The position numbers were made by a program, and so were the translations under genes. A DNA stretch of 32,256 nt, taken from the NCBI GenBank assembly GCA_937873395.1, contig CALMYH010000005.1:1-32256 (forward strand). Reading direction: 5' to 3'. Under the pieces are notes generated by a model. That model saw nothing but the letters and a program-made list of their open reading frames with translations. It was not told the origin of the DNA and ran no database searches. Positions 21,409 through 29,131 of the stretch are shown here, one piece after another (position 1 is the first letter of the stretch; every line of letters starts with the position of its first letter). This stretch comes from an uncultured Burkholderiales bacterium (GTDB taxonomy: Bacteria > Pseudomonadota > Gammaproteobacteria > Burkholderiales > Burkholderiaceae_C).

Positions 21409-22792
21409 CGGGATCATCTCCGACGACTTGGCACTGCCCCCGCACAGCATCGAGGCCGAGTCCAGCGTCCTGGGTGGCCTGTTGCTCGACAACGGCGCCT
21501 GGGACCGCGTAAGCGACCTCTTGGCTGAGTCGGACTTCTACCGCTACGAGCACCGCCTGGTGTTTGGCGCAGTGGCAGCCCTGATCAATGCCAGCAAACC
21601 GGCCGACGTGGTGACGGTGTTCGAGCACCTGCGGGCCCTTGGCAAGGGTGTAGAGGCAGTTGACCTGCAGTTCCTCAACGGCTTGGCCCAGTATGTGCCC
21701 AGCGCCGCCAACATCCGGCGCTACGCCGAGATCGTTCGCGAGCGGGCGACCCAGCGCCGACTGCTCACGGCCTGCGCTCAGGCGAGGGAAATAGCCGCTG
21801 AGGTTTTGGACGTGCACACGGCCTGCAACGAGATCCAGCAGCTCTTCGAGCCGATCGCCCAGCAGACATCGCCTCGGGAACCGGTAGCACTGGCCGAACT
21901 GCTGCCTGGCATGCTGGATCGGGTGTCTGACCTGGCCGAAGGTCGGCAGCAGCCGGGCATCAGCACGGGTTTCCCGAAATTGGATCACTACCTGGGCGGC
22001 GGCCTCAGGCCGGGCAAGCTGGTGGTGATCGCGGCACGGCCTTCTATCGGCAAGTCGAGCCTGGCTGCTTCTGTAGGCATTGCCGCAGCAGAGGCAGGTG
22101 AACCTGTAGGCATCTTCTCGCTGGAGATGCCAGCCGAAGAGCTGACAGACCGCTTGGTCGCCCGAATTGGCCGCATCGACCTGGGAAGGCTGACCACGGG
22201 GACCCTTCTGGATAACGAGTGGTCTCGCCTGACCGATGCCGCGGAGGTCATGCGAGATCTGCCCTTGTACATCGACGACCAGGCAGGCCTGGGTCTGCAT
22301 GAGATCCGCTCAAAGGCCAGGAAGCTCAAGCGAAAGCACGGCATCAGGGTGCTGGTGGTGGACTACCTGCAACTGTGCGGCGCCAGCACGCAGCGCGCGA
22401 ACAGCAACCGACACCTGCAGCTCGAAGAAATCAGCCGTGGGCTCAAGGCAATGTCAAAGCAGCTGGGTCTGACTGTGATCCTGCTGTCTCAGCTCAATCG
22501 CGAAGTGGAAAAACGTACCGGTGGGCGGCCACAACTCTCCGACCTCAAGGAGTCGGGCGCCATCGAGGAAGACGCCGACGTGGTGATCTTGCTGTCCAAG
22601 GACGGGGATATGCCGGATGGGGCGTCGCTGATCCATGCAGAGCTTGCCAAGAACCGCGGTGGGAAACGGGGTGTGTTCGTGAAGGTCGCATTCAACGGCG
22701 CCCAGCAGATCTGGACCGAAACGACTGCCCAGGCACTGCCCGCGCAGCCGACGAAGCGGACCCAGCGGCATTTCGTGGAGGACTATGAGTGA
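21401..22792 (+). CDS. DnaB-like replicative helicase
   Basis: Hexameric 5'-3' helicase that unwinds the element's DNA during replication. The 463-residue protein has the DnaB N-terminal helical domain (residues ~10-120; LPPHSIEAESSVLGGLLLDN) and the RecA-like C-terminal domain: GISTGFPKLDHYLGGGLRPGKL, Walker A ARPSIGKSS (K218), EMPAEELTDRLVA, Walker B VLVVDYLQLC, QLNREVEKR and the arginine-finger region DLKESGAIEEDADVV. It is about 463 residues and phage-like rather than the chromosomal DnaB. Start at 21401 because GGGGGAG lies eight bases upstream; it overlaps the initiator stop by eight bases. Its own stop overlaps a further in-frame ATG that leads into the terminase gene. Confidence 0.93.
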
Positions 22793-22937
22793 GCTGGACC
22801 ACCATCTTTTCCCGCCTCACCTGCGAGCGAGAGCCGCCGGAGGTATCGGGGCGGTCTCGCAGATCACCGGCCTCGCATACGAGGACCAGGCGCAGCACAT
22901 CGGATACGGCGATGCGAGAGTCCTGGGAGTTGCCGAC

Positions 22938-23609
22938 ATGAGTCCCAAGCAGGAAGCGTTTGTCAGAGAGTACCTGGTCGATTTGAACGCGACCCAGGCC
23001 GCCATCCGTGCCGGCTACTCGAAGAAGACCGCAGGGTCTATCGGCGAGGAGAACCTGAGAAAACCTGAAATCAGATCGGCAGTGGATGCGGCGCTTGCCG
23101 TGGTCGCCAAGCGAGTCGGGGTCACTGCTGAGCGGGTGCTGCGCGAGCGTGCCCGTATTGCGTTTTTTGACCCGCGCAAGCTGCTCGACGCCGAAGGCAA
23201 CCCCAGGGCGCTGCGTGATCTGGACGATGACAGCGCAGCCGCGATTGCTGCGTTGGAGATCGTGCAGTTGTCGAGTAGTGAGGGCGCTCCTGGCGTCATC
23301 AGCTTGGTCAAAAAGTACCGCTTCGCTTCTAAGGACGCCAGCTTGGTTGCGCTGGAAAAGCACTTGGGGCTGACCGAGAAACCGGTCCATTGCCATCTAC
23401 CTCCCATCACCAGCATTGAAGACTGCACCAAGGCGCAGAAGGTTGTCCTGGAGGCGGTGGGGTCTGGTCGGCTGGGCATCGTCGAGGCGAAGGCCTTGGC
23501 CGATCTCATTGAGGGGCAGCGACGAACCATTGAGACCGGGGCGCTGCTTGCAAGGATCGACGCCATTGAAATGGCGGTTCGGGAACGCCTGCCTGGAGGT
23601 AAGACATGA
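22938..23609 (+). CDS. terS: Phage terminase small subunit
   Basis: TerS recognises the packaging site on phage or satellite DNA. The 223-residue protein begins MSPKQEAFVREYLVDLNATQAAIRAGYSKKTA, the signature helix-turn-helix of the Terminase_2 family, followed by IGEENLRKPEIRSAVDAAL and a helical/strand region (RVLRERARIAFFDPRKLL..., LVALEKHLGL). I chose 22938 because GGGAG lies eight bases upstream and the protein then starts at the family's usual point. The frame is open back to an ATG at 22785 that overlaps the helicase stop, so a form 51 residues longer is possible. No large subunit follows, which is typical of PICI-like satellites that redirect a helper's packaging motor. Confidence 0.85.
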   Translation: MSPKQEAFVREYLVDLNATQAAIRAGYSKKTAGSIGEENLRKPEIRSAVDAALAVVAKRVGVTAERVLRERARIAFFDPRKLLDAEGNPRALRDLDDDSAAAIAALEIVQLSSSEGAPGVISLVKKYRFASKDASLVALEKHLGLTEKPVHCHLPPITSIEDCTKAQKVVLEAVGSGRLGIVEAKALADLIEGQRRTIETGALLARIDAIEMAVRERLPGGKT

Positions 23610-23830
23610 GCTTGAGTCGACGAGTTTTGCGGCTCGAAAGGCTTGCCGGATCCATTACCAACCCCGAGAAGCCGCGCGAGTGTCTGGTAATTGCCCATCC
23701 CCGCAGGGACGCCTCACCCGAGGACATAGCGAAATATGAGGCCGAGAGAGATGCTGCTCTGGCACGGGGTGCCATGGTGATCGAATTGGTGGGTGTGGTA
23801 CCGAATCACATCGATGGGCACGGGGATTGA
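23606..23830 (+). CDS. Small 74-residue hypothetical protein after the terminase
   Basis: Encodes MSLSRRVLRLERLAGS..., a basic amphipathic N-terminus followed by CLVIAHPRRDASPEDIAKYEAERDAALARGAMVIELVGVV. Its ATG overlaps the terminase stop by four bases (ATGA), with GGAGG upstream, so it is co-translated. It is not recognised. Small proteins at this place in phage genomes are common, but no function is claimed. It is the last gene of the satellite-like block; the following 57 bases are an ordinary gap before a convergent gene. Confidence 0.7.
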   Translation: MSLSRRVLRLERLAGSITNPEKPRECLVIAHPRRDASPEDIAKYEAERDAALARGAMVIELVGVVPNHIDGHGD

Positions 23831-23887
23831 GAGATGCCGTAGGGCCGCGCCCGAGGGTGTCGTCCTTGGGTTCCGACAGAGCGATCC

Positions 23888-24616
23888 CTATCTCTTGGTT
23901 GACGACGCGAGGCGATACAGCTGGGCGGGCCGGTGGGCACCGCCTGCACGCATCTGACCGTCCAGGGGCAGGGCGATGCCCGAAGCGTCCATACGGCGTC
24001 GAAACGTCACCTTGTCCAATGGTGCGCCCAGGATGGACTCGCTGAGGGTGCGAAGCTCGCTGTAGGTGAAAGGGTCAGGCACCCAGCCCGGCGGGAAGCG
24101 CATCTCCATGATCTCGCGGCGGACAGACTCGACCGCCTGACGTACCAGTTCGGCATGATCGAAGGCCAGCGGCTCGCCCTGATCGAGCGCCTGCACAGGC
24201 CGCCATGACAGGGCCTGGACCCGCTTCCCGGGCTTGGCGTCGAGGTCGGGCTGGACCAGACTGCGATAGACCACGCTCATGGCCCAGGGCGCCCTCGGAT
24301 CCCGGTCTGCGCCTCCCACGGCCGCCACCTGACCCAGGTTGGGCAGGGCCAGGTTCAGGCGCTCCTGCGCCACCCGGCGCGCTGCCGCTTCCAGCGAGGC
24401 ATCCAGATCAATCCGCAGCACACCGCCCGGCAGCCCCCACAGATGCTGGTAAGGGGCTTCTTCCCGGCGGCTGAGCAGCACCTGCAGGCGGTCCTCCAGC
24501 ACGCTGAGCACCACCAGTTCGACCCTGACGAAGGGCATGGGGTGCGACTTCGCCGTGGCTGACACCGGTGTGGTCGCCGCCGTGGTGCTGCTTTTGAGCT
24601 GGAAGGTCTTCGACAT
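23888..24616 (-). CDS. NrtR-like transcription regulator: Nudix domain plus winged helix
   Basis: The 242-residue protein fits the NrtR family, in which a Nudix domain binds ADP-ribose or a related metabolite and controls a DNA-binding winged helix. The Nudix part (~27-160) contains VRVELVVLSVLEDRLQVLLSRREEAP, WGLPGGVLRIDLDASLEAAARRV. The Nudix box is degenerate (RRVAQERLNL instead of RE-x2-EE), suggesting binding rather than hydrolysis. The C-terminal ~80 residues (FTYSELRTLSESILGAPLDKVTFRRRMDASG, HRPAQLYRL) are the winged helix. The start may be the ATG at 24616 or the more conserved MPFVRVELV at 24538. It is divergent from a metallophosphoesterase gene with a palindrome between, so it probably controls that gene. 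Confidence 0.82.
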   Translation of the reverse strand: MSKTFQLKSSTTAATTPVSATAKSHPMPFVRVELVVLSVLEDRLQVLLSRREEAPYQHLWGLPGGVLRIDLDASLEAAARRVAQERLNLALPNLGQVAAVGGADRDPRAPWAMSVVYRSLVQPDLDAKPGKRVQALSWRPVQALDQGEPLAFDHAELVRQAVESVRREIMEMRFPPGWVPDPFTYSELRTLSESILGAPLDKVTFRRRMDASGIALPLDGQMRAGGAHRPAQLYRLASSTKR

Positions 24617-24617
24617 A

Positions 24618-24664
24618 GTTGCATTATGACTCTAACTCGAATATAGTTAGTTGCATGATGCAAC
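24618..24664. promoter_or_regulatory. Divergent control region with a 15-bp palindrome
   Basis: GTTGCATGATGCAAC (24650-24664) is a perfect 7-1-7 palindrome, and its half GTTGCAT also occurs at 24618-24624. Between them CTAAC and GTTAG form a further inverted pair. The segment is clearly AT-richer than its surroundings and lies between the NrtR-like gene and the phosphoesterase. It is a plausible operator, but binding is inferred. Confidence 0.5.
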
Positions 24665-24684
24665 GTACTGAACAGGGGAACACC

Positions 24685-25665
24685 ATGAACGAATTGACCA
24701 GGGCTTACGATCTCATCGGTGACATACATGGTCATGCCGGCAAGATGGAGGCCCTGCTGCTGGCCATGGGGTACATGCCCAGCGGCAGGGGATACAAGGC
24801 GCCAGAAGGCAGGATGGCGGTGTTTCTGGGCGACCTGATCGACCGCGGCCCACAGCAGTTGAGGGTGCTGGAGATTGCTCGGGCCATGGTCGAGTCGGGC
24901 GATGCCCTGTCGATCATGGGCAACCACGAATTCAACGCCATCGGCTACCTGACGGTCCACCCGAAAAGCCCTGAGGGTGAGTGCTACCGCCCGAACCGGG
25001 GCAGCAGCGCCAAGTGCCTGAAGAACCGAGCCCAACACGCGGCGTTCCTGGAGCAGGTCGGTGAAGGCTCGACCCAGCACCATGAGTGGGTTCGCTGGTT
25101 TCGCAGTCTGCCGCCTTTCCTGGACCTGGGTGGCCTGCGGGCGGTGCACGGTTGCTGGGACGACGAGGCGGTGGCCTTGCTGAAGCAGGCCGGCTGGATG
25201 CCGGGCAGCGTCCTGAGTGACGAATTGCTGGCAGCCGCGTATGAACCTTCAGGCCGGGTCCGGTGGGCGCGTGAGTTGCTGACCTGCGGCCTGGAGCTTC
25301 CCCTATCCGAGGGGCGTTACATCGTCGACAAGGCCGGGCACCGGCATGACAACGTCCGCGTGGCCAACTGGCGGCACTGGGCTGAAGAATTCCACCAGTT
25401 GGCGCTGGTCCCCAAGGGTCAGGAGGAGCAGCTCAGGGGCATGGAATGGCCGGCGGAACTGGTGATCAGCGCCATTGAAGGCTCGCCGATCTTTGTCGGC
25501 CACCACTGGTTCACCGGGCATCCGCTGATCGAAAGTCCGAAGTTGGCTTGCCTCGACTGGTCCGCCGCCGCTGACGGCCCGCTGGTGGCCTACCGGTGGG
25601 ATGGCGAGCAAGAGTTGAGCAACAACAAGCTGTTCTGGGTCAGGGAATCCCGTCATGCGGACTGA
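24685..25665 (+). CDS. Calcineurin-like metallophosphoesterase
   Basis: A 326-residue protein of the PPP-type metallophosphoesterase family. All metal-binding motifs are visible: GDIHGH (residues 12-17), GDLIDRG (49-55), GNHEFN (79-84), a middle His in LRAVHGCWDD and the late VGHHWFTGHP. It most resembles PrpE-like or diadenosine-tetraphosphatase-like enzymes, but the substrate (phosphoprotein, dinucleotide or cyclic nucleotide) cannot be read. The ATG is preceded by AGGGGAA at the right distance, so I prefer it to upstream in-frame ATGs. Pairing with a Nudix sensor suggests a link to NAD or ADP-ribose-type nucleotides. The 3' end overlaps the next gene by 11 bases. Confidence 0.86.
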   Translation: MNELTRAYDLIGDIHGHAGKMEALLLAMGYMPSGRGYKAPEGRMAVFLGDLIDRGPQQLRVLEIARAMVESGDALSIMGNHEFNAIGYLTVHPKSPEGECYRPNRGSSAKCLKNRAQHAAFLEQVGEGSTQHHEWVRWFRSLPPFLDLGGLRAVHGCWDDEAVALLKQAGWMPGSVLSDELLAAAYEPSGRVRWARELLTCGLELPLSEGRYIVDKAGHRHDNVRVANWRHWAEEFHQLALVPKGQEEQLRGMEWPAELVISAIEGSPIFVGHHWFTGHPLIESPKLACLDWSAAADGPLVAYRWDGEQELSNNKLFWVRESRHAD

Positions 25666-26443
25666 GCCAGCTTCTGCGGGGCAGGTAGGCCTGATCGGCC
25701 GTCCGGGCATGGTGGCTGCACTCGACCATGTGCCGGGTGTGCCGCCTGGATCTCTGGTTCTCTTGCACTATTTCCTGGGTCAGATCGGCAGGGCCCTGGG
25801 CAACAGGGAGCCGGTCTCGGCATGGCAGGCGCGGGTCATGGGCGAGGCTCTGGTGCTCGGTGGTGTGCCCATGCGCGAGGTAGTGGTGGCCGACCGCGAC
25901 GTGCGACCGGTGAGTCAGTTGACCGAAGAAGAGGTGGAAGATCTGGTTCAGAGGCAAGCGAAGGCGGAGTTTGACCAGGCTCTTGCCGATCTTGTTGCCT
26001 ACTGCGAAGAGCATTGCATCGGTCCGCAGGAGGTGTTCCGGGCGCTTGATGCGACCGGCAGCTACATGGCCTTAAAAATGGCGCGTGAGGTGCTGCCGGT
26101 GGCGTCGGTCCTCAGAGAGGTGGGCTTCCGACCTCCGCAGGGTATCGCAGAGGGGGCGGGGACCTTGGTCTGGTCGTTCATGTCTTTGGGGCGGCAGAAG
26201 GTGTTTGAAGCCACACAGGACCGGGCTGGTGGCTGGACCCTGAACTTCCGTGTCTCACCAGCCAGGCAGCATCACGAAGCCCTGCAGCGCCTGCCCGAAG
26301 AGGCATCACGCGGCGACGTGCTGGAGCAGTTGCTGGTCATGTGGGAGTCCGCTTGTGGCACTGGCACGCTGCCGCCCGCTCTTGCCCCTGCTTTGGAGTA
26401 CCGCAGGCACCAGCTGGCGATAGCCAGCGTGGTTCGGCCGTAG
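25655..26443 (+). CDS. Hypothetical 262-residue protein coupled to the phosphoesterase
   Basis: Not recognised. The protein is soluble and mainly helical, with LTEEEVEDLVQRQAKAEFDQALADLVAYCEEH near the middle and a C-terminal part of short strands and helices (WTLNFRVSPARQHHEALQRLPEEAS). There is no signal peptide, membrane helix or obvious catalytic motif. Its ATG lies inside the end of the phosphoesterase gene (11-base overlap), so the two are translated together and likely act together. It may be a partner or effector controlled by the NrtR-like regulator; this is inference from position. Confidence 0.7.
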   Translation: MRTEPASAGQVGLIGRPGMVAALDHVPGVPPGSLVLLHYFLGQIGRALGNREPVSAWQARVMGEALVLGGVPMREVVVADRDVRPVSQLTEEEVEDLVQRQAKAEFDQALADLVAYCEEHCIGPQEVFRALDATGSYMALKMAREVLPVASVLREVGFRPPQGIAEGAGTLVWSFMSLGRQKVFEATQDRAGGWTLNFRVSPARQHHEALQRLPEEASRGDVLEQLLVMWESACGTGTLPPALAPALEYRRHQLAIASVVRP

Positions 26444-26645
26444 GTGGCAGCCGGAGTTGTCTGGCAGCAACCGTGGCGAGACATCAACAAAGCCTGATCG
26501 GAGATTCCAGCACGGCATTCCGCGCCCTTAGCAGGCCAGCCTGGAATGTGAACATTTCTGGATGAACTGCAACAGCGGACCTTCTTACATTGACTCTATG
26601 TCGCCAATTCCGGAGGCATGCCGTTCAACCCCAAAAGGAGGTCCC
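26444..26645 (+). other. Intergenic region before two small genes
   Basis: About 200 bases without a convincing gene. It contains an exceptionally strong ribosome site, AAAAGGAGGT (26633-26642), just before the next ATG. A TTGACT (26590-26595) is present but without a good -10 box at the right distance, so no promoter is assigned. Confidence 0.4.
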
Positions 26646-26822
26646 ATGACCAAGTCAACTCGCGGTGCAGCACCAGCTCCTCGCTCTTCCGCCAAGTCTC
26701 CCACCACCCCCGCAGCCGTCGCTCGTGTTCAAGGCGCAGTAGCGCGCCAGAACGGCGGAGGCGTTCCCAAAGGCTCCTACGTCGGCCGCATGCAGAACAC
26801 CGTTGCCAAGGCCGGCAAGTAA
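26646..26822 (+). CDS. Small 58-residue basic protein (SMP-like)
   Basis: Encodes a basic, Ala/Pro/Ser-rich peptide (MTKSTRGAAPAPRSSAKS...) with a C-terminal half PAAVARVQGAVARQNGGGVPKGSYVGRMQNTVAKAGK. From memory this half resembles short bacterial and plasmid proteins that carry a motif like plant seed-maturation proteins (AASRIQSATAKANGGxVPKGSFAARAQSAA); I could not verify this. The start is certain: AAAAGGAGGT lies four bases before the ATG, among the strongest ribosome sites in the window. High expression is therefore likely. It is followed after 31 bases by another tiny gene, probably in the same operon. Confidence 0.75.
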   Translation: MTKSTRGAAPAPRSSAKSPTTPAAVARVQGAVARQNGGGVPKGSYVGRMQNTVAKAGK

Positions 26823-26853
26823 CCCGTTCAACCCTCAACCCTGGAGAAACACC

Positions 26854-26988
26854 ATGTCCCGTCAATCCGACAACGACAACCACAGTAACCAGTGCAACCC
26901 CAACCACGACGAGTATTGGCACTCGCGTGGTGAGGACGAGCGTCCCGACGACTGGGAGGACCGGATCGGTCAGGACGAAGAAGACTGA
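26854..26988 (+). CDS. Small 44-residue acidic protein
   Basis: Encodes MSRQSDNDNHSNQCNPNHDEYWHSRG and ends EDERPDDWEDRIGQDEED: very rich in Asp, Glu, Asn and His, and probably disordered. GGAG precedes the ATG by about eight bases. It may pair with the basic 58-residue protein just upstream, since one is strongly basic and the other strongly acidic; a binding partnership is inference. Its 3' end overlaps the end of the convergent gene by 19 bases. Not recognised beyond resemblance to small plasmid-borne proteins that I recall in similar pairs. Confidence 0.7.
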   Translation: MSRQSDNDNHSNQCNPNHDEYWHSRGEDERPDDWEDRIGQDEED

Positions 26989-28268
26989 TTGAACGACCAT
27001 TCAGGCCAGTTGATGGACTCCCCCGTCGGCTGGCCTGTTTCATTGGCTCGCAGCTCCTGCAGCTTTTGCCATTGCCTTCGCCTGTGGCCCCAGAGTTTTT
27101 CGTACCTCTTCATGTCCGGCATGAGAAAGGATCGGCCCTTGTCTTGAACCAGCAATGTCTGCCACTGCAAGGCCAGCATGATCATGGGCAGCGGTGGATT
27201 CAGTCTTTCACTTTCAGGACGCGAAGGCGCGAAGTGTTGGGTCAATTGAACCCAATGTTCCAGTGCCAGATTCAGCGTGAGTCGCGTAGTTCCGTCGAAG
27301 TAATTGCTGATCAGGCTTTCTTCTGCCAGCTCATCTGAGTCTGGGCGGTAGAGAATTCCGGCCAGTGTTTTGGGTGTTGGTGCCCTGGATGGCCACCGCT
27401 TGTACCGGTAGTAGAACGCCAGCGCGTACAGAAACTCCAACAGCCGCCGCGATGAGCGGAAGAACGCGTTCTTTCGCGATGAGACCTTCCGGGTTTCGAT
27501 CAGACCGTCCTGTGGCCGCACCATCACCAGCGGGAACAAGGGCATGGTCTGGCGGCCGGCAAAGTAGTGACTGCTCCATTCGGCGTCGAGTGTGCTGATG
27601 AGGTCGATGTAGAGGTGATCTACCAGCTTCACAGTGAGGTCGGCTGCCTCTTGCCAACTCTCAAGTGCAAGCAGCTTCGCAAAGTCTTCAGCCGTTGCCG
27701 GCTCCGCTATCGGGGCATCAGTCACACGTACAGCTAGGCCATGGTGCTCGAAGTGTTTCAGCAGTTTCTGCTTGAATCCGATCAGGTCGTCGTTACGGCA
27801 AGCCTCCAGCAGGCTTTCGACCAGCTCGTCCAGGGCCAGACCGACAGCTTTGCTGGTTGGCAACGGAAGGTCTGGCGCAAATTCAAACATATGCACCCAG
27901 CCTGCCAGGCTGGCGTGAGCACCCGTCCTTGTGACGGGTGAAGTCGCAATCTTCTGCTTGGCATCTTCAAAGGCCTGCGGGTCGTCCTTCAACTGTTCCA
28001 AGAGCATTCGCTCTTGGTGGCGTTGAATCTTCATCAGGGTCGATGGACGGACCGCGTCAAGGTTGCCCTTGGAAATTCTGGCCTTCGACAAACCCGTGGC
28101 CGAGTGCAAGAAGCTGGGAATGCTCTGGTTTCTCCCCTCTGCTATCGCATGCAACGGCAGCAACGAAAGCGCCTGCAGTCTATTTGCCACCGCCTCCAAG
28201 CCTTCTGCCGGTGGTTGTACTTTTTTCCTTGGTCCTGTCGTCTTCGACTTCTGGGTTTCTGTCGTCAT
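26970..28268 (-). CDS. Hypothetical 432-residue protein, last gene of the restriction-modification operon
   Basis: Not recognised. The N-terminus is basic and probably disordered (MTTETQKSKTTGPRKKVQPP). Residues ~49-88 (SIPSFLHSATGLSKARISKGNLDAVRPSTLMKIQRHQ) have the look of a helix-turn-helix, giving possible DNA binding. The rest is helical and rich in aromatic residues (SSHYFAGRQTMPLFPLVMVRP, LLEFLYALAFYYRYKRWPSRAP, LALEHWVQLTQHF) without a signal peptide or an evident catalytic motif. The ATG at 28268 lies seven bases after the stop of the glycosylase gene; the frame is open 23 codons further but would overlap that gene. It is probably co-transcribed with hsdM-hsdS and the two genes between. 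Base composition is visibly lower in GC than the core genes, suggesting transfer. Confidence 0.78.
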   Translation of the reverse strand: MTTETQKSKTTGPRKKVQPPAEGLEAVANRLQALSLLPLHAIAEGRNQSIPSFLHSATGLSKARISKGNLDAVRPSTLMKIQRHQERMLLEQLKDDPQAFEDAKQKIATSPVTRTGAHASLAGWVHMFEFAPDLPLPTSKAVGLALDELVESLLEACRNDDLIGFKQKLLKHFEHHGLAVRVTDAPIAEPATAEDFAKLLALESWQEAADLTVKLVDHLYIDLISTLDAEWSSHYFAGRQTMPLFPLVMVRPQDGLIETRKVSSRKNAFFRSSRRLLEFLYALAFYYRYKRWPSRAPTPKTLAGILYRPDSDELAEESLISNYFDGTTRLTLNLALEHWVQLTQHFAPSRPESERLNPPLPMIMLALQWQTLLVQDKGRSFLMPDMKRYEKLWGHRRRQWQKLQELRANETGQPTGESINWPEWSFNQSSSS

Positions 28269-28275
28269 GTCTTTT

Positions 28276-29082
28276 TCAAGCTGTGAAGCCTTTGGCCGAA
28301 GCTGGGAACGTGCAGTGCTGCCGAACTTTGCACACACCGCAGCTCGGGGACTTCAGGCAAACGCCTCGGGCAATGCCCAGGTCGGGCGACGCGACCTGAC
28401 CAAACGACACCAGCACGATGTCGATATAGCGGATCGGCAGCCCGGTGGCCGCTGCGAACCGGCGGCCTTCCATGATGGATTTGAGCAACTGGTTCTCGTT
28501 GTCCAGCAAGCCCAGTCGGTGGAACATGCGGCAGATCACCAAGTCGGGCTTGAGCACGTTCAGGCCGATGTCGGTCATGAAGTGGTAGACCGTGACGCCA
28601 CCCAGGTAGGCAAACGTCGTCTGCAGCAACTCTTTGAGCAGCATCAGGTCCTCGAACGAGTCACTGGGATGCTTGTCCAGGAAGGCCTTGAACGAACCGT
28701 AACGCTCGACCAGGTCGCGGAAGGTTTGCGCGTTGGCCACACAGGCTCGAACCTTGCGCTCATGCGCAATCATTTCTGGGTCATTCAAGATGCGCTGAAT
28801 GTCCGCCTCGCCGTACCCGGCCACCACTTGCCAGGTTGGGAAGTGCCGTTCAATCACCTTGCGCTTGCTGGTCACCGTGGCGGCCTTGAAGCCCGAGTAG
28901 AAGGCAACGAACACGAGCGACCGGAAATACTCCGCGTCGTCGATCTCACGCGTGGCAAAGCGCTTGAACTTGTCCAGTTGATTCGTCACCTGTTCACGCG
29001 GCAGGTGCTCCGCCCTCAGTGCAATGACCTGCTGCTCAACCGCCGCAAATACGTCGGCGTAGGGAAACGGCTTCAATGGCAT
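28276..29082 (-). CDS. Tag/HhH-GPD-type DNA glycosylase with a four-cysteine cluster
   Basis: Probably removes or senses modified bases in DNA. In the 268-residue protein, YFRSLVFVAFYSGFKAATVTSKRKVIERHF, WQVVAGYGEADIQRIL and KVRACVANAQTF follow the layout of 3-methyladenine glycosylase I. The segment LLKELLQTTFAYLGGVTVYHFMTDIGLNVLKPDLVICRMFHRLGL fits the helix-hairpin-helix-GPD motif, with D180 as the candidate catalytic Asp. At the C-terminus C242, C248, C251 and C257 have spacing C-x5-C-x2-C-x5-C, close to the C-x6-C-x2-C-x5-C iron-sulfur loop of EndoIII and MutY. I use the ATG at 29082; a TTG at 29109 would add nine residues. It lies between the HEPN-CBS gene (49-bp gap) and the 432-residue gene (7 bp), so it looks like part of the restriction-modification operon. 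Confidence 0.75.
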   Translation of the reverse strand: MPLKPFPYADVFAAVEQQVIALRAEHLPREQVTNQLDKFKRFATREIDDAEYFRSLVFVAFYSGFKAATVTSKRKVIERHFPTWQVVAGYGEADIQRILNDPEMIAHERKVRACVANAQTFRDLVERYGSFKAFLDKHPSDSFEDLMLLKELLQTTFAYLGGVTVYHFMTDIGLNVLKPDLVICRMFHRLGLLDNENQLLKSIMEGRRFAAATGLPIRYIDIVLVSFGQVASPDLGIARGVCLKSPSCGVCKVRQHCTFPASAKGFTA

Positions 29083-29131
29083 GTATCTTGTTGGTTCGTT
29101 GGGGAGCAAACCAAAAGTCGACAGTGCTCGG

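Noticed and set aside
26590-26595. TTGACT as a -35 box for the small gene pair
   Set aside because: No acceptable -10 sequence lies 15-19 bases downstream.
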